Assembly: GCA_964371055.1 (NCBI GenBank)
Contig: CAYJLF010000001.1
Span: 412,589-476,588 of the forward strand
DNA: 64,000 nt
Source of the DNA: CAYJLF01 sp964371055
GTDB taxonomy: Bacteria; Eisenbacteria; RBG-16-71-46; CAIMUX01
Direction of reading: 5' to 3'
Part shown: positions 37,842 to 45,952 of the stretch, in pieces
Layout: each line of letters begins with the position of its first letter
Numbering within the stretch: position 1 is the first letter of the stretch
Program-made: the position numbers and the translations under genes
The notes under the pieces: model-generated
What the model was told of the DNA's origin: nothing
Seen by the model: only the letters and a program-made list of their open reading frames with translations
The model's database searches: none

Positions 37842-39638
37842 CTAGTGGTTCAGCACCATCTTCCGAACCTGGGCATCCTCACCCGCCTGCAGGCGGTAGA
37901 AGTAGACCCCGCGCGGCGCCGGCTGACCGTCGTCGTCGCGTCCGTCCCAGCGGATCGTGTACCGACCCTCGGCCTGCTGCGCCTGGATCAGCGAGCGGAC
38001 CTGGCGTCCGGCCGCGTCGAAGATCCCCAGGCTGACCTGCGAGGGGAGGTCGATCTGGTAGGAGATGCGTGTCTCCGGACCGAACGGGTTCGGCTCGTTC
38101 TGCTCGAGGCGGACGGTCCGGGTGTAGAGCGCGGGCTCCTCCACCGCCGTCGATTGCGAAGTGAGCGCGTCGAACTCGAAGTCGAAGGTGCCATTGCCGC
38201 ACTCCATCGGCATGTGGGCGATGAGATGACCGTACTCGGCCAGGTTCCAGTTCGGGATGTCCATCGTGCCGTCGCCCGCCGCGTCGAGATTCATGTAGTA
38301 CTCGGTGAAGATCTGCTGGCCGGCCGTCTTGACGATCAGGCAGACCAGCTTGGTGCAAGCCGGTCCACGGTAGTTGATCGTCAACAGATTGTCGGTGCTG
38401 GTCGTGTTGCGGACCAGACGCATGACGCTCTGCGCCGTGGCCTCCGGGATCTTGGTCGCGGTCGGATGCTTGGCCATCTGCGGATAGGTGGAGAACTGAA
38501 GGTCGTACGCCATGTAGCCGGGATAGCTCCCGCCCTCGATGTAGTGGTTCCCGTCGTTGCGGGCCAGGGTATAGAAATTCCAGATCCCCCACTCGGCCAG
38601 CACGTCGGAGAAATCGAAGCCGGACTGCCCGAAGACGTTGCTGAAGCAGGTATAGACGTTGGTGCCGCCGGCCGCGCAGTGCTGGACCTGGCGGACGTAG
38701 TCGTGCAGGAACCGTTCCTTGATCATCGTCGGCCAGATGAAGCAGGCGTACTCGTGGCAGCCGTCGAAGAGGGCGAGTTTCTTGTACGGCTTGCTCGTGT
38801 AACAGGAGAAGTAGGCGTAGTTGTCGTTGATGGAGTCGTAAACCTCGTCTTCCATGAAGGTCGACATGTTCTCCATCCACCAGTTGTTGCTGATGGTGTA
38901 GCCCATCTGGACAACGTGATGGTATTCATGCGCGACGGTGACCTTCATCGGCAGGGTACGGTCGGAATAGCCGAAGCCGTCATAGGCGTGGTCGATGACG
39001 AAGTAGGCGGTCCAGTCGCTCGGCCAGTTGGGAGCCGGGCTTTCGGATTGGGTATAGCCGTAGATGCCGCTGCCGACGTCGGTGACGTAGCAGTCGATCA
39101 GGCCGCTGCCCCCGCCGTTGGAGCCGTCCGACGGCGGGACCTGCCACTGCTGGGTCACGTGCATGAAGTTCCAGCTCTTCTCGCACGAGGCCATGACCGA
39201 GTCGCGGTAGGCGGTGTTGGGCCACCCGTAGATCATGTTGGTTCCCGAGGTGCTGTAGTGCACCCGGAAGTGCGGGGTGTCCATGAAGGCCGCGAGCGTG
39301 GGCCGCACCATCAGGTTCTTCAGTTCCCGCTGCATCTCGAGCGGGAGGGTCGGCATCGCCTCCATCGCCTCGAGCAGGATCTGCGTTCCGCACTTGATCC
39401 GATCGCCGCCGGCCAGTTCGAACCGCTTCGGCAGCCGGGCGCTCCCCTTCACGAAGTAGACCTTATAGAGGATCGCCTCGGCGTCGGTGATCTCGCCGGC
39501 CGAACGCGCCGCCTCGATCGCCGCGAGGCCCGGAACGGCCGCGGCTCCCTCTTCGTTCGCCCGGGCCGACACGCCCGGAACCAGGGTGGCCGCCGCCAGG
39601 AGGGCGCAGCACAGGACGATCTTGCTCCACTGAGTCAT
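37842..39638 (-). CDS. Secreted gluzincin-like metalloprotease (MXAN_6640-like) with C-terminal sorting domain
   Basis: A 598-residue protein with signal peptide IVLCCALLAAATLVPGVSA. The catalytic zinc site is HEYHH (237-241), with WWMEN (Glu256) as probable third ligand, the arrangement of MXAN_6640-type putative metalloproteases. The long middle region is Tyr/Trp-rich. The last ~85 residues are a FlgD/T9SS-like sorting domain (NEPNPFGPETRISY, DAAGRQVRSL, PRGVYFYRLQ), so it should be exported to the cell surface or medium. A candidate promoter (39719-39748) and terminator frame it as a single-gene unit. Confidence 0.9.
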   Translation of the reverse strand: MTQWSKIVLCCALLAAATLVPGVSARANEEGAAAVPGLAAIEAARSAGEITDAEAILYKVYFVKGSARLPKRFELAGGDRIKCGTQILLEAMEAMPTLPLEMQRELKNLMVRPTLAAFMDTPHFRVHYSTSGTNMIYGWPNTAYRDSVMASCEKSWNFMHVTQQWQVPPSDGSNGGGSGLIDCYVTDVGSGIYGYTQSESPAPNWPSDWTAYFVIDHAYDGFGYSDRTLPMKVTVAHEYHHVVQMGYTISNNWWMENMSTFMEDEVYDSINDNYAYFSCYTSKPYKKLALFDGCHEYACFIWPTMIKERFLHDYVRQVQHCAAGGTNVYTCFSNVFGQSGFDFSDVLAEWGIWNFYTLARNDGNHYIEGGSYPGYMAYDLQFSTYPQMAKHPTATKIPEATAQSVMRLVRNTTSTDNLLTINYRGPACTKLVCLIVKTAGQQIFTEYYMNLDAAGDGTMDIPNWNLAEYGHLIAHMPMECGNGTFDFEFDALTSQSTAVEEPALYTRTVRLEQNEPNPFGPETRISYQIDLPSQVSLGIFDAAGRQVRSLIQAQQAEGRYTIRWDGRDDDGQPAPRGVYFYRLQAGEDAQVRKMVLNH

Positions 39639-39718
39639 GGACTCCTCCTCGGGTTAGGAGGCGGAGCGTCCACCCGCTGCGAGACGGGTCGAGATCCGCC
39701 GACGTTCCATACACCCTA

Positions 39719-39748
39719 AGTTTATCGGAATCCCTGCAGGTAAGTCAA
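39719..39748 (-). promoter_or_regulatory. Candidate housekeeping promoter of the metalloprotease gene
   Basis: Minus strand: TTGACT (39743-39748), 18-base spacer, TAAACT (39719-39724), in a locally A/T-richer stretch, ~75 bases upstream of the start codon. The -35 box is near consensus (5 of 6), the -10 box 4 of 6. Confidence 0.5.
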
Positions 39749-39844
39749 TGCTGCCAAAGGAGGATCGGAGACGCAGGAAGAACGCTGAGCCTTCGCTCAA
39801 AGCCGCCGCCGCGCCCCCGGGAGCGGCGCCCCGGACGCGGACGA

Positions 39845-39866
39845 CGGCGTGTACCGCACGACGCCG
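39845..39866 (-). terminator. Hairpin just after the pseudo-PP2C/PEGA gene
   Basis: CGGCGT pairs with ACGCCG around ten bases, starting five bases after the stop codon on the minus strand. There is no T-run. It may end the BON-TPR-PEGA transcript. Confidence 0.4.
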
Positions 39867-39870
39867 GGGC

Positions 39871-42174
39871 TTACCAGACGTTGACTGAGGGCTCGGATTC
39901 TCCCGTCCCGGCCCACTGGACGCTGGGAGTGAGGCGGTAGAGATCGGACCAGACCAACTCGCCGTCGGGACCGACGATCGTGAAGAAATACGCCAGGTCT
40001 CCGCCCGCCGGCAGGGCGTCCGGGCCGATCACGCCGGCAAAGACTCCGGGCTTCCCTTCCACCGCGGAGAGGGGGATCTCGCGCAGGCCGGGCGGCAGTT
40101 CCGGCAAGTGAAGCGTGGGTTTGGTCCAGGGCCCCTCCCCTCCCCCGACGACGGCGACGTTGAGCGCGAGCGGTCCGCGGACGATCACCTTGCCGGGAGA
40201 GACGTGCCGGAGGGCCGGCAGTTCGCCGCGCCCGATCTCCGCCTGCACATACCGGAGGCACCCCGCTCTCGTCTCGAGGACCTCCGCGTGGTATCCGGTG
40301 GCCGCCGACCCGACGCGGATGCTGTGGAGTCCGGGGTCGATCGTCAACTCGATCGGGGTGAGCCCGCGCAGCCGTCCATCCACCCAGACGGTATCTCCCT
40401 CGGACGCGACGAGCCCCTCGCCCTCCTGAAAGAGAAGCGCCTCGACGCGGATCACGCCGTTGGCCGACGCGAAGTCGTTCGGAATGGTGACACGCGAAGC
40501 CTGACCAGCCTTCACGAGCACGAGGCGGTCCCACATCGGAAGCCGGTCGTCTTCATAGAAGATGCGGTTCCACCCCACCGGCAGGGAGTCGACGCGCACC
40601 GGGAGCGGCGTTTTCTCCCGTCCCATGGTCCACGCCCGCCCCGGGCGCGTCGGATCGGCCGCGATCAGCTCGACCGAACCGGTCAGGCGAGGTGACAGCT
40701 CCTGCTCCGCGCCGGCCGTGACCGCCAGGGTGGTCTCCCAGATGCCACACGGACCGAGATCGAGCCCGATCCGCCGCGATCCCGCCGGGACCGCTTCTAG
40801 GCGAACCGGGGTTCCCTCGGCCACGACCACGCCGTCGACCAGGACGGCGCGCGCGGGAGGCTGCGGCTCGACCGACAGAACGCCTGTACCGCTCGAGCCG
40901 GGTGGTGCGCCCGCGTCCCCGGAAGGCCAGAATCCCGAGCCCCCGCGGGGCCACGGAATCGCCACGAATGCGATCGACCCCAAGAGAACGCAACCGAGGA
41001 TCACCAACCAGGGGAGCCGCACGCGGCGAAGCCAGGAGGAGGATCGCGGGCGTGCCGGGGGACTGGCGGCAGCAGCATCGGCGCCCACGAACGCACCGGT
41101 CGGCCCTCCCGGCGCGACGGGCACCTCGGCCCGGATCGTCGGCGCCTCGGGTGCCGGCGGCGGCACCGACCACGTTCCGCCCAAGGATCGATCCGGCGAA
41201 GGTGACGAGTCGGGCCCTGGGCCGGCGAGGGGCGCAGGATCGCCGTCGTGCCACCGCGGTCCCCCTTCGGAGGCGAGGGCCTCGTCCAGCGCCAGGTCGA
41301 TCGCCGATTCGTCTGCCCCGTCCGGATAGGCCCCGAAGGACGCCGGCGGCGTCACCGCTTCGCCCTCGGGGAACGCCCGCAACGCCTCGCGCCCGGCCGT
41401 GCCCGCCAGGCCGGCGAACTCCTCCGCCAACCCCGCCAGCGGATTCTCGGCCCGATCCGCGCCGGTCGAGGCGGCGATCGGAAGGAATCGGAACGCCACC
41501 GCGGAGGCCCCCGGAGACTGCAGCCCGAGCAGGTTGACCAGGCCGTCGCACGCCCGCTTCAGGTCGGTCGTCCGGCCGAAGAGATTCTGCACCGCTCGGA
41601 GATCCGGCTCGACGTCATCTTCGGAAGCCAGCACGACGACCGTGTCTCCCGGCTGGACCGGCAACGAGGTGATCTCGAGACCGAGCGATTCGCTCCTTCC
41701 AAGCGCGGAGGAAGCCTCTTCCGGCACGGCCGGCGTGACACGTCCGGCCGGCCAGGCCCGCCCGTCCCGCAAGACGCAGATCCACGCCGGCGCTCCCTTG
41801 AGGAAGTAGACGCGATCCTCTTCGGCCAGGGCGCAGGTCAGCTCGACCCACCGTGGATCGCGCATGAGGGAGCGGTTCTCGCGGTAGAGCCGAGCGTGAA
41901 CCTCGCGGAGCGACTCGACCAGGCGGCGCACCGGCAAGGGAAGCGCGTCGCCGTCCCCTCCGTCCTCCACCTCGATCGGATCGAGCGCGCCGCCGGCTCC
42001 GGTCAGGCGCGGTTCCACGAACCGCTCGAAAACGTCGCGGGGATAACTCCGCGCGACCGCGGTCAAGACCTGGCCCGGGTCGGCCCAGGCGCGGAGCGCC
42101 CCCCCCTCCAGTTCGGAGGTGGCGAGCTCGATTCGCACCGGCGTGGGGAGGCCGGGGCGCGGGGTTTCGGTCAT
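39871..42174 (-). CDS. Membrane protein with degenerate PP2C-like domain and PEGA-like repeats
   Basis: A 767-residue protein. Residues ~1-235 follow the PP2C phosphatase pattern: VYFLKGAPAWICVLRDGRAWP lies where GDSRxYxxRxG is expected, and LPVQPGDTVVVLASEDD where the PGDxLLLCSDG block is expected. The metal-binding Asp residues are replaced (GAPA for GDSR, SED for SDG), so it is probably a catalytically dead pseudo-phosphatase. A Pro/Ser-rich linker, a transmembrane helix (LPWLVILGCVLLGSIAFVAI, ~390-410) and extracytoplasmic PEGA-like beta repeats follow (VLVDGVVVAEGTPVRLEAVP and VWVDGRLRGLTPIELTIDPG). It overlaps the TPR gene by four bases. Function unknown; signalling across the membrane is inference. 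Confidence 0.65.
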   Translation of the reverse strand: MTETPRPGLPTPVRIELATSELEGGALRAWADPGQVLTAVARSYPRDVFERFVEPRLTGAGGALDPIEVEDGGDGDALPLPVRRLVESLREVHARLYRENRSLMRDPRWVELTCALAEEDRVYFLKGAPAWICVLRDGRAWPAGRVTPAVPEEASSALGRSESLGLEITSLPVQPGDTVVVLASEDDVEPDLRAVQNLFGRTTDLKRACDGLVNLLGLQSPGASAVAFRFLPIAASTGADRAENPLAGLAEEFAGLAGTAGREALRAFPEGEAVTPPASFGAYPDGADESAIDLALDEALASEGGPRWHDGDPAPLAGPGPDSSPSPDRSLGGTWSVPPPAPEAPTIRAEVPVAPGGPTGAFVGADAAAASPPARPRSSSWLRRVRLPWLVILGCVLLGSIAFVAIPWPRGGSGFWPSGDAGAPPGSSGTGVLSVEPQPPARAVLVDGVVVAEGTPVRLEAVPAGSRRIGLDLGPCGIWETTLAVTAGAEQELSPRLTGSVELIAADPTRPGRAWTMGREKTPLPVRVDSLPVGWNRIFYEDDRLPMWDRLVLVKAGQASRVTIPNDFASANGVIRVEALLFQEGEGLVASEGDTVWVDGRLRGLTPIELTIDPGLHSIRVGSAATGYHAEVLETRAGCLRYVQAEIGRGELPALRHVSPGKVIVRGPLALNVAVVGGGEGPWTKPTLHLPELPPGLREIPLSAVEGKPGVFAGVIGPDALPAGGDLAYFFTIVGPDGELVWSDLYRLTPSVQWAGTGESEPSVNVW

Positions 42175-43556
42175 GACAGGATCTCCTCAATTCCACCCAC
42201 GGGCTTCAGGTCGCCCCAGCTTCGGCTGCGATCGAGGTACTGCTGCCAGGCATGCCGCGCCTTGCGCCGCAGTCCCAGGCGACGGTACGCCTGCCCCAGG
42301 ATGTAATAGGTCCGGGCGTAGGACGGGTTGACCGCCGCCGCGGCCTCGAGGGCCCGCACCGCTTCGGGTACGCGGTCCAGCGTCAGGAGGCATTGCGCCT
42401 TCTGCACGAAGAGGTCGGCCGCGTGGATCCCCTGCTCCTCGAGTCTTCCCAGTTCGGCCATGGCGTCCTCCCAGAGCCCTTTCTGTTGCAGGCCGTGCGC
42501 CAGCGACATCCGTGCCTGGAAGTAGTGGGGATTGGTCTCGAGCGCTCGCCGGAAGCAGCGCATGGCATCGTCCGCCCGTCCCTGCGCACCGTAGAGCAAC
42601 CCCAGGTTGTACTGCACGTCGGGCCACTCCGGGCGCAGTCGCGCCGCGACCTCGAACTGGACCACCGCCTCATCGTGAAATCCCTGCGACTGGTACTCGA
42701 ACCCCAGCGCGACCCGGGCCGGCGCCGACGTCGGATCGACCTCGATCGACCGGCAGAGCGCGGCCACGGCTTCTTCCTCCTCTCCGCGCGCGAGCGCGAG
42801 TTGCGAGAGGCGGATCTGGTGCGGCGATTCGCGCCCCTCGCGCAGAAACGCTTCTTCGAAGAACGGCAGCGCGGAATCGCCCTGGCCGGCTCGCACGAGG
42901 AGTTCACCCAGGAGGTGGCAGAGTTCGGAAGCGGCCGGATTCCACGCTTCGATCGTTCCGTCGCCCAAAGGTCCCCCTGGATCCCAAGCTCCCGTGCGCC
43001 CGGCGGCCCCGCGCCCCAGCACGCCGCGGGACTCGAGGATCGTCCGATAGAGCGGATGCGCCAGTCCCGCCGCACTCAGCGCCTGTCGCGCCTGTTCGGG
43101 ATCGCCCCACGCCTTCTCGTACACCGCGCGGGCATACCAGGCCGGCCCGGCCTGTCCGGGGCGCTCCGCCAAGATGGTCAAGGCCTGCCGCGCCCCTTGC
43201 CGGTCCCCGGACTGGGCCAGAAACCACGCGGTCCAGAGCGATCGTTCCGGTTCCTCGACCCGCGCCGGCAGATCCTCCTGCGTCCAGAACGCAGGGTCGA
43301 GCGCCCCCTCACGGCGCCGGAGAGCGACCATCCGGCCGAAACAGGCCCGCTGAAACTGCGGGTTGACCGCCAGTGCCGCCTCGAACTCGACCAGGGCGTC
43401 GGCCGGCCGGTCCTGCGCGAGGTAGAGGAGTCCCAGCAGATGCCGCCAGTCGGCGAACTGCGGGTGGTCGCGCCGACCCGCTTCCAGCGTCCGCGTCGCC
43501 TCGGTCCAGGGATCGAGGACGAGTTGCATCCGGCTTACGCCGACCGTTCCCGACAT
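42171..43556 (-). CDS. Cytoplasmic TPR-repeat protein
   Basis: A 461-residue protein made mostly of TPR helices, for example ADWRHLLGLLYLAQDRPADALVEFEAALAVNP and PDVQYNLGLLYGAQGRADDAMRCFRRALETNP, totalling about ten repeats. There is no signal peptide, so it should be cytoplasmic. ATG 43556 has GGAGGG upstream and overlaps the BON gene by 22 bases; its stop overlaps the pseudo-PP2C gene (ATGA). The three are therefore translationally coupled and probably form one complex, with the TPR protein as scaffold. Partners unknown. Confidence 0.8.
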   Translation of the reverse strand: MSGTVGVSRMQLVLDPWTEATRTLEAGRRDHPQFADWRHLLGLLYLAQDRPADALVEFEAALAVNPQFQRACFGRMVALRRREGALDPAFWTQEDLPARVEEPERSLWTAWFLAQSGDRQGARQALTILAERPGQAGPAWYARAVYEKAWGDPEQARQALSAAGLAHPLYRTILESRGVLGRGAAGRTGAWDPGGPLGDGTIEAWNPAASELCHLLGELLVRAGQGDSALPFFEEAFLREGRESPHQIRLSQLALARGEEEEAVAALCRSIEVDPTSAPARVALGFEYQSQGFHDEAVVQFEVAARLRPEWPDVQYNLGLLYGAQGRADDAMRCFRRALETNPHYFQARMSLAHGLQQKGLWEDAMAELGRLEEQGIHAADLFVQKAQCLLTLDRVPEAVRALEAAAAVNPSYARTYYILGQAYRRLGLRRKARHAWQQYLDRSRSWGDLKPVGGIEEILS

Positions 43557-43834
43557 GGTCCCTCCGGCAGATCGGTATCGTGGAGACGGAACACCACATC
43601 CCGCACCTCGGGAATGGCGGCGATCTCGCGCCGGATGCGCTGGCGCCAGGCGTCATGACCGGGAGGGTCCGACGTCGCCCCGCTCGGCCCGGGACCTCCC
43701 GTCGCCTGCAACCGCCCTCCGAGATAGACGACCCCGTTGGTCGTGCCGACCGTGACGGAGCCCAGGTCCACCCAGCGCCGCGCCAGGAGAATGCGCACCT
43801 TCGCCTGGATCTTCGAGTCGAGTCCCTTCTGCAT
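43535..43834 (-). CDS. Small BON-domain-like protein
   Basis: A 99-residue protein from ATG 43834. KIQAKVRILLARRWVDLGSVTVGTTNGVVYLGGRL followed by RREIAAIPEVRDVVFRLHD is the beta-alpha-beta layout of BON domains (as in OsmY and YraP), which bind phospholipid or peptidoglycan surfaces. It has no signal peptide, so is probably cytoplasmic or inner-face, unlike OsmY. It heads the BON-TPR-PEGA overlap cluster. I cannot assign a function. Confidence 0.7.
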   Translation of the reverse strand: MQKGLDSKIQAKVRILLARRWVDLGSVTVGTTNGVVYLGGRLQATGGPGPSGATSDPPGHDAWRQRIRREIAAIPEVRDVVFRLHDTDLPEGPCRERSA

Positions 43835-44110
43835 GTTGGATCCCTCCCCCCGGGCCCACGTCAAGCGCCATGCCAGCCGAAGGGTCTGGCGACCCTCGGG
43901 GGCGAATCGCGGGACGGATTCCGTATATTATTGTTATGCATTGTTTTACGAAGCCGTCTGGCCCGGGGGCACCCGGCTGGCGACAGATGGGCGGGGCGGG
44001 AGCCATCACGCGATGGGGCAGAAGTTGGCCGGTGGGAGGTGAGAGCGGACGCGGTGTGAGCACCGCCCGGAGCGAGGGGGTATGACCCGGGCGGGTCGGC
44101 CCCTGCCCCG
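43835..44110. other. Intergenic region with an A/T-rich island
   Basis: There is no convincing gene. At 43919-43953 (ATTCCGTATATTATTGTTATG onward) base composition drops sharply to A/T-rich in an otherwise ~70% GC window; this is the likely promoter area of the BON-TPR-PEGA cluster on the minus strand (a TAATAT -10-like element), although a matching -35 box is poor. The rest shows nothing I can name. Confidence 0.4.
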
Positions 44111-44132
44111 ACCGGTCAGGGAAACGACCGGT
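44111..44132 (-). terminator. Hairpin overlapping the PorV-like stop codon
   Basis: ACCGGTC pairs with GACCGGT (7 bp) around GTTTCCCT on the minus strand; the stem starts at the first base of the stop codon (TAA). There is no T-run. Confidence 0.4.
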
Positions 44133-45163
44133 TAGAAGCCGAACGACGCCGACACGCGATGGGTGGCGTCGAGTTCCTCGTGGGAGAGGTAGGCGTAGTC
44201 GGCGCCCAGGCCTCGATAGCGGAGTCCCGCGCCCGCGGTCAGGTTGCCCGCGTCGAGGCCCAACCGCCCGGCCACGGCGCCCGCATACCAGTACTCCACG
44301 CCACCCTGCAGGTCGCCGCCGAACGATCCCAGCGAGGCCTGGCTCGCTTCCTCGCGACCCTCGAAGGTGCCGGCAACGCCGAGCGCTCCGGTCAGGAGCC
44401 CGAGAGAACCGGGCAAACGGCGCGTCCACGCGGCGCCGAAGGTGAGGGATGGGTTGACGACCTCGCGACGGCCGGTGTCCCACGATATCCGCGTCGTGGT
44501 GGCATCGGCCACCCGCACGCCGACCTTGAGGTCGGGACGGGGGGAGGCGAGCAGGCCGAGATCGAGCCCGACGCCGAAGCTGGTGTTGTCGAGCAGCCCC
44601 TGGCGCAGGAGCTTGATGTTGCCGCCGAGCGAGAACCGCTCGCTCATCTCCCGGCCGTAGGTCAGAAGGAGGGCGTATTCGGTGTCGCTGTCGGTGTAGA
44701 AGCGATCGACCAGGATCGGCTCGGGATCATCCAGGACACCGTCACCGTTCTGATCACGATCGTAGACTCCGTTGTCGTTCAGGTCGAGGTAGGCGTCCCG
44801 CGTCACGAGGATGTCGTCGACGGCGAAGCGGATCAGCCCGAGGCCGACCGCGGATCGAGCGGAGCCTCCCTCGAGCGGCTGCACGAAGGCGAGGTAGTCG
44901 TGGTTGGCGATCGAGCCGAATTGCTCCGCATGCATGAAGAGCATTTCGGGCCGCTCGATCCGGGCCGCGCCGGCGGGATTCCAATACGACGCGGAGGCAT
45001 CATCCGCCAGGGCGACGAACGCGCCGCCCATGCCGAGCGCGCGCGCGCCCACTCCCAGGCGGAGGAATTCGGCGGCGTACTTGTCCCCCGCGAAACTGAT
45101 CGAGGGGAGGAGGGCCATCCAGAAGAACAGGGTGGCGAGAACACGACGAGACAGCATGCGCAT
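44132..45163 (-). CDS. PorV/PorQ-family outer-membrane beta-barrel protein
   Basis: A 343-residue protein; ATG 45163 follows GGAGG. After the signal peptide comes the family signature FLRLGVGARALGMGGAFVALADDASASYWNPAGAA, shared by PorV/PorQ (UPF0164, FadL-like) proteins. An Asp-rich calcium-loop-like insert (DLNDNGVYDRDQNGDGVLDD) interrupts the barrel near residue 135. It ends in HRVSASFGF with a terminal Phe. PorV is a component of the type IX secretion attachment complex in Bacteroidota; related proteins in other FCB phyla are less understood. In this window three proteins carry matching sorting domains, which fits such a role. Confidence 0.88.
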   Translation of the reverse strand: MRMLSRRVLATLFFWMALLPSISFAGDKYAAEFLRLGVGARALGMGGAFVALADDASASYWNPAGAARIERPEMLFMHAEQFGSIANHDYLAFVQPLEGGSARSAVGLGLIRFAVDDILVTRDAYLDLNDNGVYDRDQNGDGVLDDPEPILVDRFYTDSDTEYALLLTYGREMSERFSLGGNIKLLRQGLLDNTSFGVGLDLGLLASPRPDLKVGVRVADATTTRISWDTGRREVVNPSLTFGAAWTRRLPGSLGLLTGALGVAGTFEGREEASQASLGSFGGDLQGGVEYWYAGAVAGRLGLDAGNLTAGAGLRYRGLGADYAYLSHEELDATHRVSASFGF

Positions 45164-45281
45164 CGGTCTTCCTCCAGAGTCCAACCCGCCGACGGGGCCC
45201 GGCCCCGGCTTCAGAACCGATCGTACGGCCTGCTGGTTCCCCCGGTCAAAGCCCGAAGGGATGACGGCCCACCGCCCCCGG

Positions 45282-45299
45282 GCGCCGACCGGTCGGCGC
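45282..45299. repeat. 18-bp perfect palindrome
   Basis: GCGCCGACCGGTCGGCGC lies between the PilZ and PorV-like genes, 36 bases after the PilZ stop. It may be a terminator stem or an operator. Confidence 0.4.
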
Positions 45300-45334
45300 T
45301 CCGAACGCGGCCGGCAAGCTCTTCCGGCACCCGG

Positions 45335-45730
45335 CTAGGAGCGGGTCTCCGCCTCCGCCTGATCGTAGACGAGGTGGTACCAGTCGACGTAACCCTGGAT
45401 GTGCGCCTTGTCCTCTTCCGGCACCATGACGAAGCAGGCGGCCATCCGCCAGTCCTCCGCATCCTCGGCCGCCTTCTCGCAGCGGACGACCACCGCCGAG
45501 GTCTCGATCATCCGGGGCGGGTGTTCCGCAAACGGCGGGAACTGGAAGGTGACCTGGAAACTGGTGAGCGGCTCGAACTCCCGGTTGATCCGGCAGAAGA
45601 AGCCGCCGGCGCTGAAGTTGACGACGGTGAGACGGACGCTCTCCTGTGGGGTCGGCCCCTCGAGGAAGGCTTCCAGATGAATCCCCGCGCGGCGGTGTTT
45701 CCTGCGCTCGACGAATCCCGACTGGCTCAT
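45335..45730 (-). CDS. PilZ-domain protein (c-di-GMP receptor)
   Basis: A 131-residue single-domain protein. The c-di-GMP binding motifs are both present: an Arg cluster RRKHRRAG (RxxxR) and NFSAGGFFCR (the [D/N]xSxxG motif). It probably binds cyclic di-GMP and controls motility or exopolysaccharide, but the target is unknown. A region able to fold into a long nested stem-loop (45857-45943) lies upstream, and rnr is the next upstream gene. Confidence 0.88.
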   Translation of the reverse strand: MSQSGFVERRKHRRAGIHLEAFLEGPTPQESVRLTVVNFSAGGFFCRINREFEPLTSFQVTFQFPPFAEHPPRMIETSAVVVRCEKAAEDAEDWRMAACFVMVPEEDKAHIQGYVDWYHLVYDQAEAETRS

Positions 45731-45856
45731 CAGTACTCTCCCTTGCTGCGTCCCCTCCGTTGATCGGCAGCTGGCCCGGCCGGACTGAACCTCCGGCTCG
45801 CGGCAAAATCCCGGACCATCGTGCCCCGCGCCGGAGGGGCTGTCCAGCTTGAAGCA

Positions 45857-45943
45857 GGGTGCCGTAAAGCTGGGCCCGCCGCGCCGGCGAGCAGTTGCGA
45901 GCCGATCGAGACGCGAAGAGGCTGGCCCAGTGACCAGGCACCC
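45857..45943 (-). promoter_or_regulatory. Nested inverted repeats between rnr and the PilZ gene
   Basis: GGGTGCC pairs with GGCACCC (45857-45863 with 45937-45943) and, inside, CTGGGCC pairs with GGCCCAG (45870-45876 with 45924-45930), leaving a ~47-base apical part with further small stems. It starts ~10 bases after the rnr stop on the minus strand and lies ~130 bases before the PilZ start. It may be an rnr 3' structure or a leader of the PilZ gene; I do not see the conserved c-di-GMP riboswitch core. Confidence 0.35.
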
Positions 45944-45952
45944 CGCCAGGAG

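Noticed and set aside
37536..39719. A 727-codon plus-strand frame opposite the metalloprotease
   Set aside because: The minus strand has a signal peptide, HEYHH and sorting domain; the plus frame is its complement.
43870..44085. A 71-codon plus-strand frame in the A/T-rich intergenic region
   Set aside because: No ribosome site, no recognisable fold, and it crosses the likely promoter of the divergent cluster.
45731..45952. c-di-GMP-I (GEMM) riboswitch before the PilZ gene
   Set aside because: The conserved aptamer core could not be found on either strand, although the region is structured.
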